Assembly: GCF_001420605.1 (NCBI RefSeq)
Contig: NZ_LJIZ01000016.1
Location: forward strand, 248,001-312,000
Reading direction: 5' to 3'
DNA from: Bacillus sp. FJAT-25509
GTDB taxonomy: Bacteria; Bacillota; Bacilli; Bacillales; Bacillaceae_G
DNA: 64,000 bases
Position 1 is the first letter of the stretch; every line of letters begins with the position of its first letter. Below the pieces are notes generated by a model. That model saw nothing but the letters and a program-made list of their open reading frames with translations, had not been told where the DNA came from and did no database searches. The position numbers and the translations under genes were made by a program. Below, piece by piece: positions 54,445 through 64,000 of this stretch.

Positions 54445-54714
54445 TTAACGACGTAAACCTAATTTGTTAATTAATTCACGGTAACGAGTAATGTCTTTGT
54501 TACGTAAGTAGTTAAGTAAGTTACGACGCTTACCAACCATTTTTAATAAACCACGACGAGAGTGGTGATCTTTTTTGTGAGTACGTAAGTGCCCATTTAA
54601 AGAGTTAATGTTTTCAGTTAAAACTGCGATTTGAACTTCTGGAGAACCAGTATCGTTCGCATGAGTTTTGTAAGTGCTGATAATTTCGTTTTTACGTTCT
54701 TGAGTTAATGCCAT
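54445..54714 (-). CDS. rpsO: 30S ribosomal protein S15
   Basis: A small-subunit ribosomal protein that binds 16S rRNA early in assembly. The 89 residues are standard: [20 protein letters not shown], the [18 protein letters not shown] rRNA-binding helix pair, and a KLGLRR end. It has a GAGGTGA ribosome site. It is set between ribF and pnp, with its own terminator; a leader hairpin for autoregulation is possible but I cannot define it. Confidence 0.98.
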   Translation of the reverse strand: MALTQERKNEIISTYKTHANDTGSPEVQIAVLTENINSLNGHLRTHKKDHHSRRGLLKMVGKRRNLLNYLRNKDITRYRELINKLGLRR

Positions 54715-54853
54715 GTTTTTTCACCTCATAATAATATTATTGAACACCTATCACCTAGCAGTCGTCGGTGAATCGATTTGCCAAGCAACGGTTTTTCAAG
54801 TACTTTACTAATATTACATTGTTTTATTTATAAAAGCAAGTATTCTAAATTAG

Positions 54854-55795
54854 TTATTCTCTGAAATAATTTTTTACAGTTTCACGATCTTTTTGTAATT
54901 GATCGATTAGTTCATTTATACCATTAAACTTCTTTTCATCACGTATTCTAGCATACCAAAAAATTTCAACTTCTTTTCCGTAAATATCTTCATTAAAATC
55001 AAAAATATTTACTTCAATTGTTTGTTTTTGGAACTCATGATAGAAAGTTGGTTTGTATCCAATATTACACATACCTTCATATAATTCACCATTAACAATA
55101 CATTTTACAGCATAAACACCTACTGAAGGTAATGCATACGGAATGGAAACAGAAATATTAGCTGTTGGGAATCCAATTGTTCGACCACGTTTGTCACCAT
55201 CTACAACGATCCCTTTAATTTGATACTGTCTGCCAAGTAAGTGGGTTGCTTCTTCCATTTCACCAGCTTTTATCGCTTCTCTAATTCGTGTTGAACTTAC
55301 TTTCTCATTGTCTAAAACGAATTTTGAAATGGTTGATTGTGTAAATTCACCTCTAGAATGAAATGGTAATGATTCCATATTCCCTTTACCATATTTTCCA
55401 AATGAAAAATCAAATCCAGCTACAACATGTTTTGCATTTAAAGAAATAATGTATTGATCGACAAATTCTTGTGGTAGTAGGGAAGCAAATTCCTCTGAAA
55501 ATTCAACAACAAATAATTGGTCTACACAAAGTTTCTCCATCCACTTCACTTTTAGCTCCAAAGGTGTTAAATAGGAAATCGCATCATCACGATTTCCAAG
55601 AATTGCAGATGGATGTGGATCGAATGTCATCACTGATAATAATAATCCTTTTTCATCCGCAATTTCTTTGGCAGCTTTTATGACTTGTTGATGACCTTTA
55701 TGTACTCCATCAAAAAAGCCAAGTGCTAAGACCGTTTCTTTACAATCTTCTTTTTTTATTGAATGAGGATGGGTGATTTTTATTATTTTTGTCAT
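54854..55795 (-). CDS. ribF: Bifunctional riboflavin kinase/FAD synthetase
   Basis: Converts riboflavin to FMN and FMN to FAD. The N-terminal nucleotidyltransferase has LGFFDGVHKGHQQVI (residues about 26-40) and the later STRIREAIKAGEM. The C-terminal flavokinase has GRTIGFPTANI and the Glu in the IEVNIFDFNEDIYG segment. The ATG at 55795 with AAGGTGAT ahead gives 313 aa; the ORF's 16 earlier codons have no ribosome site. It lies between truB and rpsO. Confidence 0.95.
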   Translation of the reverse strand: MTKIIKITHPHSIKKEDCKETVLALGFFDGVHKGHQQVIKAAKEIADEKGLLLSVMTFDPHPSAILGNRDDAISYLTPLELKVKWMEKLCVDQLFVVEFSEEFASLLPQEFVDQYIISLNAKHVVAGFDFSFGKYGKGNMESLPFHSRGEFTQSTISKFVLDNEKVSSTRIREAIKAGEMEEATHLLGRQYQIKGIVVDGDKRGRTIGFPTANISVSIPYALPSVGVYAVKCIVNGELYEGMCNIGYKPTFYHEFQKQTIEVNIFDFNEDIYGKEVEIFWYARIRDEKKFNGINELIDQLQKDRETVKNYFRE

Positions 55796-55867
55796 ATATA
55801 TCACCTTTTCTATAATCAAGTCTCTTTTCCCATTATAGAACAATGAATAAAATTTATATAGTTTTTT

Positions 55868-56779
55868 CTATTGGTTATGAAATACTCTTGTCGGTTTAAT
55901 TACATTATTATTTTTAGGGTTTGGAGTGTACATTGCAATAATTCTATTATTTTCGTTGTAAACTGCAATATATTCCCCTTCTTTACAGTTCATCGTATTA
56001 GGAAAAAATCCACCATTAAATACTCTTACTTCTTCTTCAGTAGTCACAGTTAGACGTGGATACTCATCAAGAGCTTGCTCCATCGATAACATTACACGAT
56101 CTAAAGTAAAATCATTAGCATTTTCTTCTAATTCAGCAAAAGTAACGCAATCATCAATCGTAAATGCTCCTGCTTTTGTTCTAGTTAAATAAGACATGTG
56201 AGCAGGGAATCCTAAAATTTCACCTATTTGAACAGCTAAAGTTCTTATATATGTACCTTTACCACAGAAAACTTCAAATTTAAAAGAAATTGTATCTCCT
56301 TCAAATACTTCTCGATCATCAAGTAAAATAATTTCAAATATTGTAACGGTTCTAGTTGGACGTTCAACTTCAATTCCAGCTCTAGCGTATTCATATAGCT
56401 TTTTGCCATTTACTTTTACAGCAGAGTACATAGGAGGAGTTTGACTTATATCTCCTGTTAATTGATTTAATACATTTAAAATTTCTTCACGAGTAATAAC
56501 TCGATCAACCTTCTTTTGATCAATAATTTCACCATGAGCATCCTCAGTTGTTGTAGAAAACCCTAAAGTAATTTCACCAATATATTTTTTCCGATCATCG
56601 GTTAAATATGGTATTAGCTTTGTAGCTTCACCTACACATATTGGCAAGACGCCCGTTACTTCTGGATCAAGGGTTCCTGTATGACCGACTTTTTTTGTCT
56701 TTAAAATCTTTCTTATTTTAAAGACACAATCATGAGAGGTAAGACCCGCTGGTTTATTCAGTGCAATTACACCATTCAT
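55868..56779 (-). CDS. truB: tRNA pseudouridine(55) synthase
   Basis: Makes pseudouridine at U55 of the tRNA T-loop. The catalytic Asp is in GHTGTLDPEVTGVLPI (about residue 39); the NKPAGLTSHDCVFKIRK opening and MYSAVKVNGKKLYEYARAG are also standard. A PUA-like C-terminal end is present. It has 303 aa. It is preceded by a hairpin after rbfA. Confidence 0.96.
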   Translation of the reverse strand: MNGVIALNKPAGLTSHDCVFKIRKILKTKKVGHTGTLDPEVTGVLPICVGEATKLIPYLTDDRKKYIGEITLGFSTTTEDAHGEIIDQKKVDRVITREEILNVLNQLTGDISQTPPMYSAVKVNGKKLYEYARAGIEVERPTRTVTIFEIILLDDREVFEGDTISFKFEVFCGKGTYIRTLAVQIGEILGFPAHMSYLTRTKAGAFTIDDCVTFAELEENANDFTLDRVMLSMEQALDEYPRLTVTTEEEVRVFNGGFFPNTMNCKEGEYIAVYNENNRIIAMYTPNPKNNNVIKPTRVFHNQ

Positions 56780-56814
56780 CTTATCACCTATTGTTTATTT
56801 TTTAGCATGATGAA

Positions 56815-56846
56815 AAATGGATAGACGAATCACTCGCCTATCCATT
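56815..56846 (-). terminator. Hairpin between rbfA and truB
   Basis: On the minus strand AATGGATAGGCGA pairs with TCGTCTATCCATT (one G-U pair), followed by TTTC. It is probably a partial terminator or processing signal within the operon. Confidence 0.65.
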
Positions 56847-56851
56847 CATTA

Positions 56852-57199
56852 TCAGTTATTCTCTTTATTAATTTGAGTTAGCAATGTCTCAATTCGATTA
56901 CCATAATCGACTGATTCATCAAATTCAAAAATTAATTCTGGCGTCTTACGTAAACGAATACGTTGACCAATTTCAGAACGAATAAATCCTTTTGCTTTCG
57001 CTAATCCAATTAATGTATTTTGACGTTGTTCATCGTCACCTAATACTGAAATATAGACTTTAGCTTGTTGAAGGTCACCTGTTACTTGAACATCAGTAAC
57101 TGTTACGAAGCCGATTCTTGGATCTTTAATTTTTCTACCGATAATCTCACCAAGTTCTTTCTTCATTTGTTCCCCAACACGATGTGCTCTTACTTTCAT
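56852..57199 (-). CDS. rbfA: Ribosome-binding factor A
   Basis: A 30S maturation factor of KH-like fold. It has 115 aa, with the conserved [31 protein letters not shown] region and the end [30 protein letters not shown] ribosome site precedes the ATG. It follows infB; the usual small gene ylxP between infB and rbfA is absent and replaced by a repeat-bearing spacer. Confidence 0.95.
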   Translation of the reverse strand: MKVRAHRVGEQMKKELGEIIGRKIKDPRIGFVTVTDVQVTGDLQQAKVYISVLGDDEQRQNTLIGLAKAKGFIRSEIGQRIRLRKTPELIFEFDESVDYGNRIETLLTQINKENN

Positions 57200-57359
57200 A
57201 CTTTCACCTCAATCTTACAAAGCAAAACAATTCGTGCTTTCATACGATTAGTTTAACTAATTGTATAAATAATTATTTATTATGCTGAACTTATTCAATT
57301 GTGATAAGTCCATTATTTATTTCCAATTATAATATCATCTTTTAAAAGAAAATATTGTA

Positions 57360-57480
57360 ATGTCTAGTTCCAAAAGCTAGCTCTTCGGTAATATTCCAAC
57401 TACTTTCGAAGTGGACAAACCACCACTTCTTCAAGTTGTCGGAGATATTCCCTTCAGAGCTGGGCAAGCTTTTTCCACTT
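57360..57480. repeat. About 120-bp palindromic repeat abutting the infB 3' end, copy 2
   Basis: The same modules, order and orientation as 51977-52097: ATGTCTAGTTCC, AGCTAGCTCTTCGGTAATATTCC-type arm, TTCGAAGTGG/CCACTTCTTCA hairpin, GGAGATATTCC and an AGCT...TCCAC end. It lies 8 bases beyond the infB stop, where ylxP would normally be. Arms can fold as one large imperfect hairpin. Confidence 0.85.
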
Positions 57481-57487
57481 TTCGTTA

Positions 57488-59668
57488 TTACTTACGTTTA
57501 ATTTCTTCCATTACGTAAGCTTCGATTACGTCGCCTTCTTTAATATCATTGTATTTCTCGATCGTGATACCACATTCGTAGTTTGTCGCTACTTCTTTAA
57601 CGTCATCTTTGAAACGTTTTAGTGTGTCTAATTGACCTTCGAATACAACGATACCATCACGAATTAAACGTACACCGCTGTCACGAGTGATTTTCCCATC
57701 AGTTACATAACATCCAGCAATTGTACCAACTTTTGATACTTTGAATACTTGACGAACTTCTGCTTGACCGATTACTTTTTCTTCAAACTCTGGGTCTAAC
57801 ATACCTTTCATCGCAGATTCAATTTCCTCAATTGCTTTGTAAATAATGCGGTGTAATCGAATATCTACATTTTCTAAGTCTGCAGTACGTTTTGCATTTA
57901 CATCAGGACGTACGTTGAAACCAATAATAATCGCATTAGATGCAGAAGCTAAAATTACATCAGATTCAGTAATTGCACCAGCGCCTGTGTGGATGATTTT
58001 AACTTTTACGCCTTCTACTTCAATTTTTTGTAATGAAGCAGCCATCGCTTCAACAGAACCTTGAACGTCAGCTTTAACAATTAGATTGATTTCTTTTACA
58101 TTACCTTCTTGAATTTGAGCAAATAAATCTTCAAGAGATAATTTAGAGCTTTCACTACGTTGTTGAAGAACTGCTTGTGAAGCACGTGCTTCACCAACTT
58201 GACGCGCACGTTTCTCGTCAGCAAATACCATAAAACGGTCACCTGCTTGAGGAACTTCATTTAAACCAGTAATTTCAACTGGCATTGATGGACCAGCCTC
58301 TTTAATTCGACGACCTAAGTCATTTACCATCGCACGTACACGACCAAATGAAGTACCAACTACAATTGGATCTCCAACTTTTAATGTACCATTTTGAACT
58401 AATAAAGTTGCAACTGCACCTTTACCTTTGTCTAATTCAGCTTCAATTACAGTACCTAGTGCTTTACGGGTAGGATTTGCTTTATATTCTTCTACTTCAC
58501 TAACTAAAAGAATCATTTCAAGTAACTGATCAACACCGTTACCGTTTAATGCTGAAATAGGAACAAAGATTGTGTCTCCACCCCATGCTTCAGAAACAAT
58601 ACCGTGTTCAGTTAATTCCTGCATTACGCGATCTGGGTTTGCAGATTCTTTATCCATTTTATTCACAGCAATAATAATAGGTACTTCTGCTGCTTTTGCG
58701 TGATTGATCGCTTCAACTGTTTGTGGCATAACACCGTCATCAGCTGCTACAACGATAATCGTAATATCAGTAACTTGTGCTCCACGTGCACGCATTGTTG
58801 TAAATGCTGCGTGACCAGGCGTATCTAAGAACGTAATTTTCTTTCCTTCGATTTCTACTTGGTAAGCACCAATATGCTGAGTGATTCCACCTGCTTCTCC
58901 AGCAGTTACCTTTGATTTACGAATATAGTCAAGTAAAGTTGTTTTACCATGGTCAACGTGACCCATAATCGTTACAACTGGTGGACGTTCTTGTAGAGTA
59001 GCTTCATCATCAGCTTCATCAATAAAGCTTTCGAAGTCATTTTCATCAACAATAACTTCCTCTTCAACTTCAACTCCGTAATCACTAGCTAGTAATTCGA
59101 TCGTATCTTTATCAAGGTCTTGGTTAATTGTCGCCATAATGCCTAGCATAAATAATTTTTTAATTAATTCTGATGGTTCTTTACCTAATTTTTTTGCAAG
59201 CTCAGATACTTTTAAAGAACCTGAGAAGATAATTTTATTTGAGGTGTTCTCGGTTGAGTTATTTTTATGATTCATATTTTGATTGCCTTTCTTTATCCCT
59301 GTCGTTTGTCGATCTTCATTTTGACTGCTTTGCTTTTGGCTATCAGTCTTTTTCTTTTTATTACTGTTCTTTTTTGATTTTTCTTTCGTATCTTCTAATT
59401 GATAGTCTACTTCAAAATCAAGCTCTTCACTAGCTTCTACATTAAATGCAGGAATTACCTTAAAAGAAGATTTGGACACAGCTTTTTGGGGTTGTTTTAT
59501 CTCTACAGACTTTGGTTGAAAACTTTTATTTAATTTTTCAACAATATCCTCTGCAATTGTGGCCATATGATTCTTTACTTCGATTTTTAAATCCTTGAGT
59601 CTTTCAATAATTTCCTTACTTGAAACATTTTGCTTTTTAGCATACTCATAAATTCTAATTTTCGTCAT
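57488..59668 (-). CDS. infB: Translation initiation factor IF-2
   Basis: The GTPase that delivers initiator tRNA to the 30S subunit. A short IF2_N domain (about residues 1-55) and a Lys/Asn/Ser-rich linker are followed by a second IF2_N domain and the G domain: [11 protein letters not shown] (about 237-247), [18 protein letters not shown]. Domains II to IV follow, ending in YEMEEI-like [13 protein letters not shown]. It has 726 aa, typical for Bacillus. It has a GGGGGTGA ribosome site and sits downstream of ylxQ. Confidence 0.97.
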   Translation of the reverse strand: MTKIRIYEYAKKQNVSSKEIIERLKDLKIEVKNHMATIAEDIVEKLNKSFQPKSVEIKQPQKAVSKSSFKVIPAFNVEASEELDFEVDYQLEDTKEKSKKNSNKKKKTDSQKQSSQNEDRQTTGIKKGNQNMNHKNNSTENTSNKIIFSGSLKVSELAKKLGKEPSELIKKLFMLGIMATINQDLDKDTIELLASDYGVEVEEEVIVDENDFESFIDEADDEATLQERPPVVTIMGHVDHGKTTLLDYIRKSKVTAGEAGGITQHIGAYQVEIEGKKITFLDTPGHAAFTTMRARGAQVTDITIIVVAADDGVMPQTVEAINHAKAAEVPIIIAVNKMDKESANPDRVMQELTEHGIVSEAWGGDTIFVPISALNGNGVDQLLEMILLVSEVEEYKANPTRKALGTVIEAELDKGKGAVATLLVQNGTLKVGDPIVVGTSFGRVRAMVNDLGRRIKEAGPSMPVEITGLNEVPQAGDRFMVFADEKRARQVGEARASQAVLQQRSESSKLSLEDLFAQIQEGNVKEINLIVKADVQGSVEAMAASLQKIEVEGVKVKIIHTGAGAITESDVILASASNAIIIGFNVRPDVNAKRTADLENVDIRLHRIIYKAIEEIESAMKGMLDPEFEEKVIGQAEVRQVFKVSKVGTIAGCYVTDGKITRDSGVRLIRDGIVVFEGQLDTLKRFKDDVKEVATNYECGITIEKYNDIKEGDVIEAYVMEEIKRK

Positions 59669-59691
59669 ACGTTCACCCCCAGATTAGTCCA

Positions 59692-59991
59692 TTAATTTAA
59701 TAATGTCTGAAGTTTTGTTGCAAATCCTTGATCAGTAATTGCAACGACCACTCGAGCGTCTTTCCCAATAGCGTGCCCTAATTCAAAGCGATTTTCAACA
59801 TAACAAAGTGGAGTATTGTAAAAAGTTGTCTTGTCTTTTATTTTCTTCGCAGTTAAATCGGAAGCATCCTTTGACAAAATAACTAGTTTTGCTCTTTTTT
59901 GTTGGACTTCTTTTACAACTAACTCTTCGCCTGAAACCACTTTACGAGCTCTAGCTGCAAGTCCTAATAAAGACAATCCTTTGTTTGTCAT
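59692..59991 (-). CDS. ylxQ: YlxQ, L7Ae-family RNA-binding protein
   Basis: A small (99 aa) protein of the L7Ae/L30e fold, which binds kink-turn RNA in relatives. [23 protein letters not shown] and the [12 protein letters not shown]-type strand are typical. Its ATG overlaps the ylxR stop by 4 bases. It is a standard member of the nusA-infB operon; its cellular role is unclear. Confidence 0.92.
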   Translation of the reverse strand: MTNKGLSLLGLAARARKVVSGEELVVKEVQQKRAKLVILSKDASDLTAKKIKDKTTFYNTPLCYVENRFELGHAIGKDARVVVAITDQGFATKLQTLLN

Positions 59992-60257
59992 GCTTTTTCC
60001 TTTTCAATATACGCTAAAAGTTCTTCATATAAACTAGCATCAATTTTAGCGTTTAATTGCTGTTCTAAAGTATTTTTTTGCTGCGCTTGTTTTACAACTT
60101 CAACAGATTTTGTTAAGTAAGCTCCACGACCTGATTTTTTTCCACTTGGATCAATGGATACTTCTCCTTCTTTAGAACGAACAATTCTGATTAATTCTTT
60201 TTTTGGTTTCATTTCTTGTGTTACAACACACTTACGTAAAGGAATTTTTCGATTCAT
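59988..60257 (-). CDS. ylxR: YlxR family RNA-binding protein (DUF448)
   Basis: A small conserved protein of the nusA-infB operon. It has [20 protein letters not shown] and the [14 protein letters not shown] loop typical of DUF448. An upstream in-frame GTG (60269) overlaps the nusA stop, but the GAGGAG ribosome site better serves the ATG at 60257, giving 89 aa; the choice is not certain. Related proteins have been linked to RNase P and to gene regulation. Confidence 0.9.
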   Translation of the reverse strand: MNRKIPLRKCVVTQEMKPKKELIRIVRSKEGEVSIDPSGKKSGRGAYLTKSVEVVKQAQQKNTLEQQLNAKIDASLYEELLAYIEKEKA

Positions 60258-60265
60258 GAGTTTAC

Positions 60266-61390
60266 TCACTCCTCATTAAAGTCGTCAGCGTAAGCATCGA
60301 AATCATCATTAGATACAGTTACTTCTTGCGCTGGTGATGTATAGTCAATACCAATTTTATCTGCATCTGACTGTGATTTAATATCAATTTTCCAACCAGT
60401 TAAACGCGCAGCTAATCTAGCATTTTGACCTCTTTTTCCAATTGCAAGAGATAATTGGTGATCTGGTACTACAACTGTAGTTGCTTTTTCTTCTTCATTT
60501 ACTAAAACTCTAATAACTTGAGATGGACTTAATGCATTTGCAACAAATTCAACTGGATCTGATGACCAACGTACAATATCAATTTTTTCACCTTTTAATT
60601 CATTAACAATTGATTGCACACGTTGACCTTTTTGACCTACACAAGCACCTACTGGATCTAAATCAGGGTTGCTTGTATATACTGAAATCTTAGAACGGTC
60701 ACCCGCTTCACGCGCTACTGAACGAATTTCTACAACACCATCATAAATTTCAGGTACTTCTGTTTCAAATAAACGCTTTAATAATCCAGGGTGAGTACGT
60801 GATACAAAAATTTGTGGACCTTTTGAAGTTTTTTCAACTTTTGTAACAAATACTTTAATGCGATCATGGATTCTGTATTTCTCAGTTGGAATTTGTTCAG
60901 TTACAGGAAGTACTGCTTCAATTTTACCTAAGTTAACATAAATTGCGCGTGAATCGATACGTTGAACTGTACCTGTCATCATATCTTCTTGGCGGTCAAT
61001 ATATTCTGAGTAGATTACACCGCGTTCTGCTTCACGTACTCTTTGTGTTACTACTTGCTTAGCAGTAGTTGCAGCAACTCGTCCAAAATCTTTAGGAGTT
61101 ACTTCTAATTCAATGATATCTCCTACCATAAAATTTGGATTATGTTGTTGTGCTTCTTCAACTGTAATTTCTAAACGTGTATCAAACACATTGCTAACTA
61201 TTTCTTTTCTTGCAAAAACACGAATTGAACCATTATGTAGGTTAAAATCAACTCGAACATTTTGTGCTTGATTAAAATTACGTTTATATGCTGAAATTAA
61301 AGCTGCTTCAATCGCTTCAATTACGACATCTTTACTAATTCCTTTTTCTCTTTCAATTATTTCTAATGCTGTTAATAACTCCGAACTCAT
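60266..61390 (-). CDS. nusA: Transcription termination/antitermination protein NusA
   Basis: An RNA-polymerase-associated factor that promotes pausing and intrinsic termination. Order: N-terminal domain (about 1-125), S1 domain (about 135-200, GTVQRIDSRAIYVNLG), then KH1 (GACVGQKGQRVQSIVNEL) and KH2 (LAIGKRGQNARLAARLTG). The C-terminal acidic repeats of proteobacterial NusA are absent, normal for Bacilli. It has 374 aa, with an AGGGGGTAC ribosome site. It follows rimP. Confidence 0.97.
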   Translation of the reverse strand: MSSELLTALEIIEREKGISKDVVIEAIEAALISAYKRNFNQAQNVRVDFNLHNGSIRVFARKEIVSNVFDTRLEITVEEAQQHNPNFMVGDIIELEVTPKDFGRVAATTAKQVVTQRVREAERGVIYSEYIDRQEDMMTGTVQRIDSRAIYVNLGKIEAVLPVTEQIPTEKYRIHDRIKVFVTKVEKTSKGPQIFVSRTHPGLLKRLFETEVPEIYDGVVEIRSVAREAGDRSKISVYTSNPDLDPVGACVGQKGQRVQSIVNELKGEKIDIVRWSSDPVEFVANALSPSQVIRVLVNEEEKATTVVVPDHQLSLAIGKRGQNARLAARLTGWKIDIKSQSDADKIGIDYTSPAQEVTVSNDDFDAYADDFNEE

Positions 61391-61406
61391 TAAAAGTACC
61401 CCCTAC

Positions 61407-61880
61407 TTAGAAAAACGTAACAGCAAGTCTTGCACTTGCGATTTTTGGTGTTGGAATTGTAATCATTTTTTTTCTTGTTTTAATTGTTAACTCTAACTGA
61501 ACTTCCTCTGACGTGTAGGAAATTAATTTCCCTTCAAATTTCTTTTCGTCAAGGATTGGTTCGTAAGTTTTAATGAAAACTTGTTTTCCAATTGCTTTTA
61601 TAAAATCTTGTTCTTTCTTTAAAGGACGCTCAGCACCTGGTGATGAAACATCTAAAAAATATAGGTTTTCAATTGGATCTTTTTCATCTAAGACTTCACT
61701 TAGTTTTTCACTTACTGCAGCACATTGCTCCAAATCAATTCCAGACTCACTATCTATAAATACTCGAAGGAACCAGTCTTTTCCTTCTTTTACGTATTCT
61801 ACATCAACTAACTCTAATCCTAGTTGTTCAATTATTGGTTGTGCTAATTCTGATACAACCTCTGTGACCTTCTTACTCAA
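61407..61880 (-). CDS. rimP: Ribosome maturation factor RimP
   Basis: A 30S assembly factor. The two-domain pattern shows [24 protein letters not shown] and [20 protein letters not shown], then [14 protein letters not shown] start at the TTG at 61880, because AAGGAGG lies 7 bases ahead; the TTG six codons upstream (61898) would overlap that site. This gives 157 aa. It lies 16 bases before nusA. Confidence 0.93.
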   Translation of the reverse strand: MSKKVTEVVSELAQPIIEQLGLELVDVEYVKEGKDWFLRVFIDSESGIDLEQCAAVSEKLSEVLDEKDPIENLYFLDVSSPGAERPLKKEQDFIKAIGKQVFIKTYEPILDEKKFEGKLISYTSEEVQLELTIKTRKKMITIPTPKIASARLAVTFF

Positions 61881-61911
61881 GAAGTATCCTCCTTCCAAAC
61901 ATTACAAGATG

Positions 61912-61936
61912 AAAATTCCCTGCTATTTAGCAGGGA
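61912..61936 (-). other. TTCCCTGC/GCAGGGAA hairpin in the rimP leader
   Basis: TTCCCTGC and GCAGGGAA arms around a 6-nt loop lie about 30 bases before the rimP start, with TTTTC following on the minus strand. It may be a partial terminator or a leader RNA structure for the rimP-nusA-infB operon. Confidence 0.55.
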
Positions 61937-62028
61937 AATTATCTTTAGTATTTCCAATTTACGCAATTATTGTAACTTAAAATTCAAGTTTCAAACTACG
62001 CAAGAGATGAATTGGGTCATAAGGGTAA

Positions 62029-62058
62029 TAAGAAAGAGCAGGTTGCCCCTGCTCTTCA
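62029..62058 (-). terminator. Intrinsic terminator after polC
   Basis: On the minus strand GAGCAGG pairs with CCTGCTC, followed by TTTCTTATT. It lies about 65 bases past the polC stop. Confidence 0.82.
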
Positions 62059-62123
62059 AGAAAAATCCCGTGCTAAATTACATCTGTCTCTACTATACCA
62101 TAATTCCCAAGTTTTGCAAACTG

Positions 62124-64000
62124 TTAAAAGCCATCGAAAAGTGATAATTGGTTTTGATCAGGTAAGTTTTGTAAACAGCCTTGTTTATCTAAATACTCTA
62201 ATACTGTTTTTGAAATTTTACTTCTTTGTTGTAGGTCTTCTTTCGAAAGGAATTCTCCGTCTTCTCTAGATGCAACAATATTTTTAGCCGCATTCGTTCC
62301 TAATCCAGGAATCGAATTAAATGGTGGGATTAATTTGTTACCATTTACTAAAAATTCATCTGCACTTGATCGATATAAATCCATTTTTTCAAATGAAAAA
62401 CCTCTTTCACACATTTCCAATGCTAACTCTAGGACAGTCATTAAACTTCGCTCTTTTACTGATGCATCTAATCCTTTTATCGCAATTTCTTCAATTTTAG
62501 CTTTAATCGTACTCGGACCAGCAATCATAGCTTCAATATCGAAATCTTCAGCTCTTACTGTAAAATATGCAGCATAATAAAGAATTGGATGGTGAACTTT
62601 GAAATATGCAATTCGTACTGCCATCAAAACATATGCAGCAGCGTGGGCTTTTGGGAACATGTACTTAATTTTTTTACATGAATCAATATACCAAGCAGGT
62701 ACTTTATTATTTCTCATTTCTTCTTCCCACTCTGCTGGTACGCCCTTACCTTTACGAACAGATTCCATTATTTTAAATGCTAATGAAGGCTCTAATCCTT
62801 GATATATTAAATAAACCATGATGTCATCACGACAACCAATTACTTCAGGAAGTGTACAAGTTCCACTGTTAATTAATTCAGAAGCATTTCCTAGCCATAC
62901 ATCTGTACCATGTGATAAACCAGAAATTTGAACTAGTTCTGAAAATGTAGATGGCTTCGTATCTTCTAACATTTGACGAACGAATTTTGTTCCGAATTCA
63001 GGAATTCCATAAGTTCCTGTCTTACAACCTATTTGTTCCTCAGATACACCTAAAGGTTCTGGTCCGGCAAATATTTTCATAACTTCAGGGTCATCAGTTG
63101 GAATCGTTTTTGGATCGATTCCACTTAAGTCTTGAAGCATACGGATAACGGTAGGATCATCGTGTCCAAGTATATCTAGTTTTAATAAATTATCATGGAT
63201 TGAATGGAAATCAAAATGTGTCGTTTTCCATTCAGACTTAACATCATCAGCCGGGAATTGAATTGGTGAAAAATCATAAATGTCCATATAATCTGGAACT
63301 ACTATAATTCCACCTGGATGTTGTCCAGTTGTTCTTTTAACACCCGTACATCCCATAGCTAATCGATCATATTCAGCACCACGTAAATTTAGATTATGAT
63401 CATTTGCATACCCTCTTACGTAACCGTATGCTGTCTTATCAGCTACAGTACCAATTGTACCAGCACGATAGACATAGTCCTCACCAAAAAGTACTTTTGT
63501 ATAATTGTGAGCAGTTGGTTGATATTCACCGCTGAAATTCAAATCGATATCGGGAACCTTATCACCTTTAAATCCAAGGAAGGTTTCAAAAGGAATATCA
63601 TGACCATCTTTTTTAAATGCAGTACCACATTCTGGACAATCTTTGTTCGGTAAATCGAATCCAGAACCTACAGATCCATCATTGAAAAACTCTGAGTGTT
63701 TACAATTAGGACAGACGTAATGTGGTGGAAGTGGATTTACTTCCGTTATTTCCGTCATGGTCGCTACTAATGATGAACCTACAGATCCCCTTGAACCTAC
63801 TAGATATCCATCATCTAATGATTTTTTAACCAGTTTATGCGAAATCAAGTAAATTACGGCAAAACCATGCCCAATAATACTTTTTAACTCTTTTTCAAGA
63901 CGGGCTTCTACAATTCCAGGTAATTGTTCTCCGTAAATAGATCTAGCCATTTCATAGCTCATGTCACGAACTTCATCTTCAGCGCCTTCAATTTTTGGAG
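62124..64000 (-). CDS. polC: DNA polymerase III PolC-type alpha subunit, 3' part (runs off the window)
   Basis: The Gram-positive replicative polymerase. The frame is open through the last base of the window; residues before the first internal Met continue the PolC pattern, so only the C-terminal 625 or so codons are here. It includes [13 protein letters not shown], the zinc-binding cysteines of [10 protein letters not shown] and KDCPECG, the palm motif [12 protein letters not shown] (catalytic Asp pair) and the end NQLSLFDGF, with a QLSLF sliding-clamp motif. The exonuclease part lies outside. It is first of the polC-rimP-nusA order. Confidence 0.97.
   Translation of the reverse strand, partial: PKIEGAEDEVRDMSYEMARSIYGEQLPGIVEARLEKELKSIIGHGFAVIYLISHKLVKKSLDDGYLVGSRGSVGSSLVATMTEITEVNPLPPHYVCPNCKHSEFFNDGSVGSGFDLPNKDCPECGTAFKKDGHDIPFETFLGFKGDKVPDIDLNFSGEYQPTAHNYTKVLFGEDYVYRAGTIGTVADKTAYGYVRGYANDHNLNLRGAEYDRLAMGCTGVKRTTGQHPGGIIVVPDYMDIYDFSPIQFPADDVKSEWKTTHFDFHSIHDNLLKLDILGHDDPTVIRMLQDLSGIDPKTIPTDDPEVMKIFAGPEPLGVSEEQIGCKTGTYGIPEFGTKFVRQMLEDTKPSTFSELVQISGLSHGTDVWLGNASELINSGTCTLPEVIGCRDDIMVYLIYQGLEPSLAFKIMESVRKGKGVPAEWEEEMRNNKVPAWYIDSCKKIKYMFPKAHAAAYVLMAVRIAYFKVHHPILYYAAYFTVRAEDFDIEAMIAGPSTIKAKIEEIAIKGLDASVKERSLMTVLELALEMCERGFSFEKMDLYRSSADEFLVNGNKLIPPFNSIPGLGTNAAKNIVASREDGEFLSKEDLQQRSKISKTVLEYLDKQGCLQNLPDQNQLSLFDGF

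Noticed and set aside
61573-61980. 135-aa plus-strand ORF over rimP
   Set aside because: Antisense shadow of rimP with Ser-rich reverse-frame composition and no ribosome site.

Overview
The window is a low-GC Firmicute chromosome segment, almost certainly from a spore-forming Bacillaceae species. It holds cotE, spoVS, ymdB, dipicolinate synthase, CotA and SpoIIIE, and follows the Bacillus order polC-rimP-nusA-ylxR-ylxQ-infB-rbfA-truB-ribF-rpsO-pnp-ylxY-mlpA-dpaA-dpaB-asd-dapG-dapA-rnjB-tepA-spoIIIE-ymfC-...-pgsA-cinA-recA-rny-ymdB-spoVS-...-miaB-ricA-cotE-mutS-mutL. The dipeptidase and korA/korB genes between spoVS and miaB recall the Bacillus cereus group, but I cannot fix the genus. Nearly everything is on the minus strand, so transcription runs from high to low coordinates.

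Layout from low to high coordinates: an unidentified plus-strand ORF and an intergenic repeat (1-799); mismatch repair mutL/mutS, coat protein CotE, the Ric subunit RicA and MiaB (800-8459); an orphan MraY-like gene, an acetyltransferase, korB/korA and a dipeptidase (8788-14660); spoVS, ymdB, rny, recA, cinA, pgsA, rodZ, ymfK, ymfI, ymfH and ymfF (14899-27047); a nucleoside-type ABC importer with its BMP lipoprotein and a GntR regulator (27722-33516); spoIIIE, ylzJ, tepA and rnjB (33924-39169); a plus-strand CotA-like laccase (39600-41162); the dapA-dapG-asd lysine/DAP/dipicolinate precursor genes (41254-44466); a split dpaB with dpaA (44650-48969); mlpA and ylxY; then the pnp to polC translation/RNA cluster, with polC running off the right edge.

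The main discovery is at 44824-47654. dpaB (spoVFB, dipicolinate synthase subunit B) is cut in two by a 2,821-bp element. It carries a large serine recombinase, a 61-aa ORF, and an unrecognised ORF of about 178 aa. A 10-bp direct repeat, CATTAAATTA, marks both ends. Joining the halves across one repeat copy restores a 199-codon dpaB in frame, reading through GTNLM-RLMSTK as in intact homologues. Inside the ends, the element carries 19-bp arms that form a 17/19 inverted repeat around the core in the predicted excised circle, as in a serine-integrase attP. This is the signature of a sporulation intervening element (compare skin in sigK, SPbeta in spsM and vfbin in spoVFB), but very small. A well-matched sigma-K promoter precedes dpaA, so the gene would be needed only in the mother cell, where excision would be harmless to the germ line.

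Other structure includes two copies of an intergenic repeat with alternating GCAATTAAA/GCAAATAAA boxes at a 20-21-nt pitch; paired palindromic repeats abutting the 3' ends of pnp and infB; a 150-bp hairpin repeat next to one of them; a GC-rich repeat upstream of ymfF; and good matches to a sigma-H promoter (spoVS), a LexA box (recA) and many intrinsic terminators.
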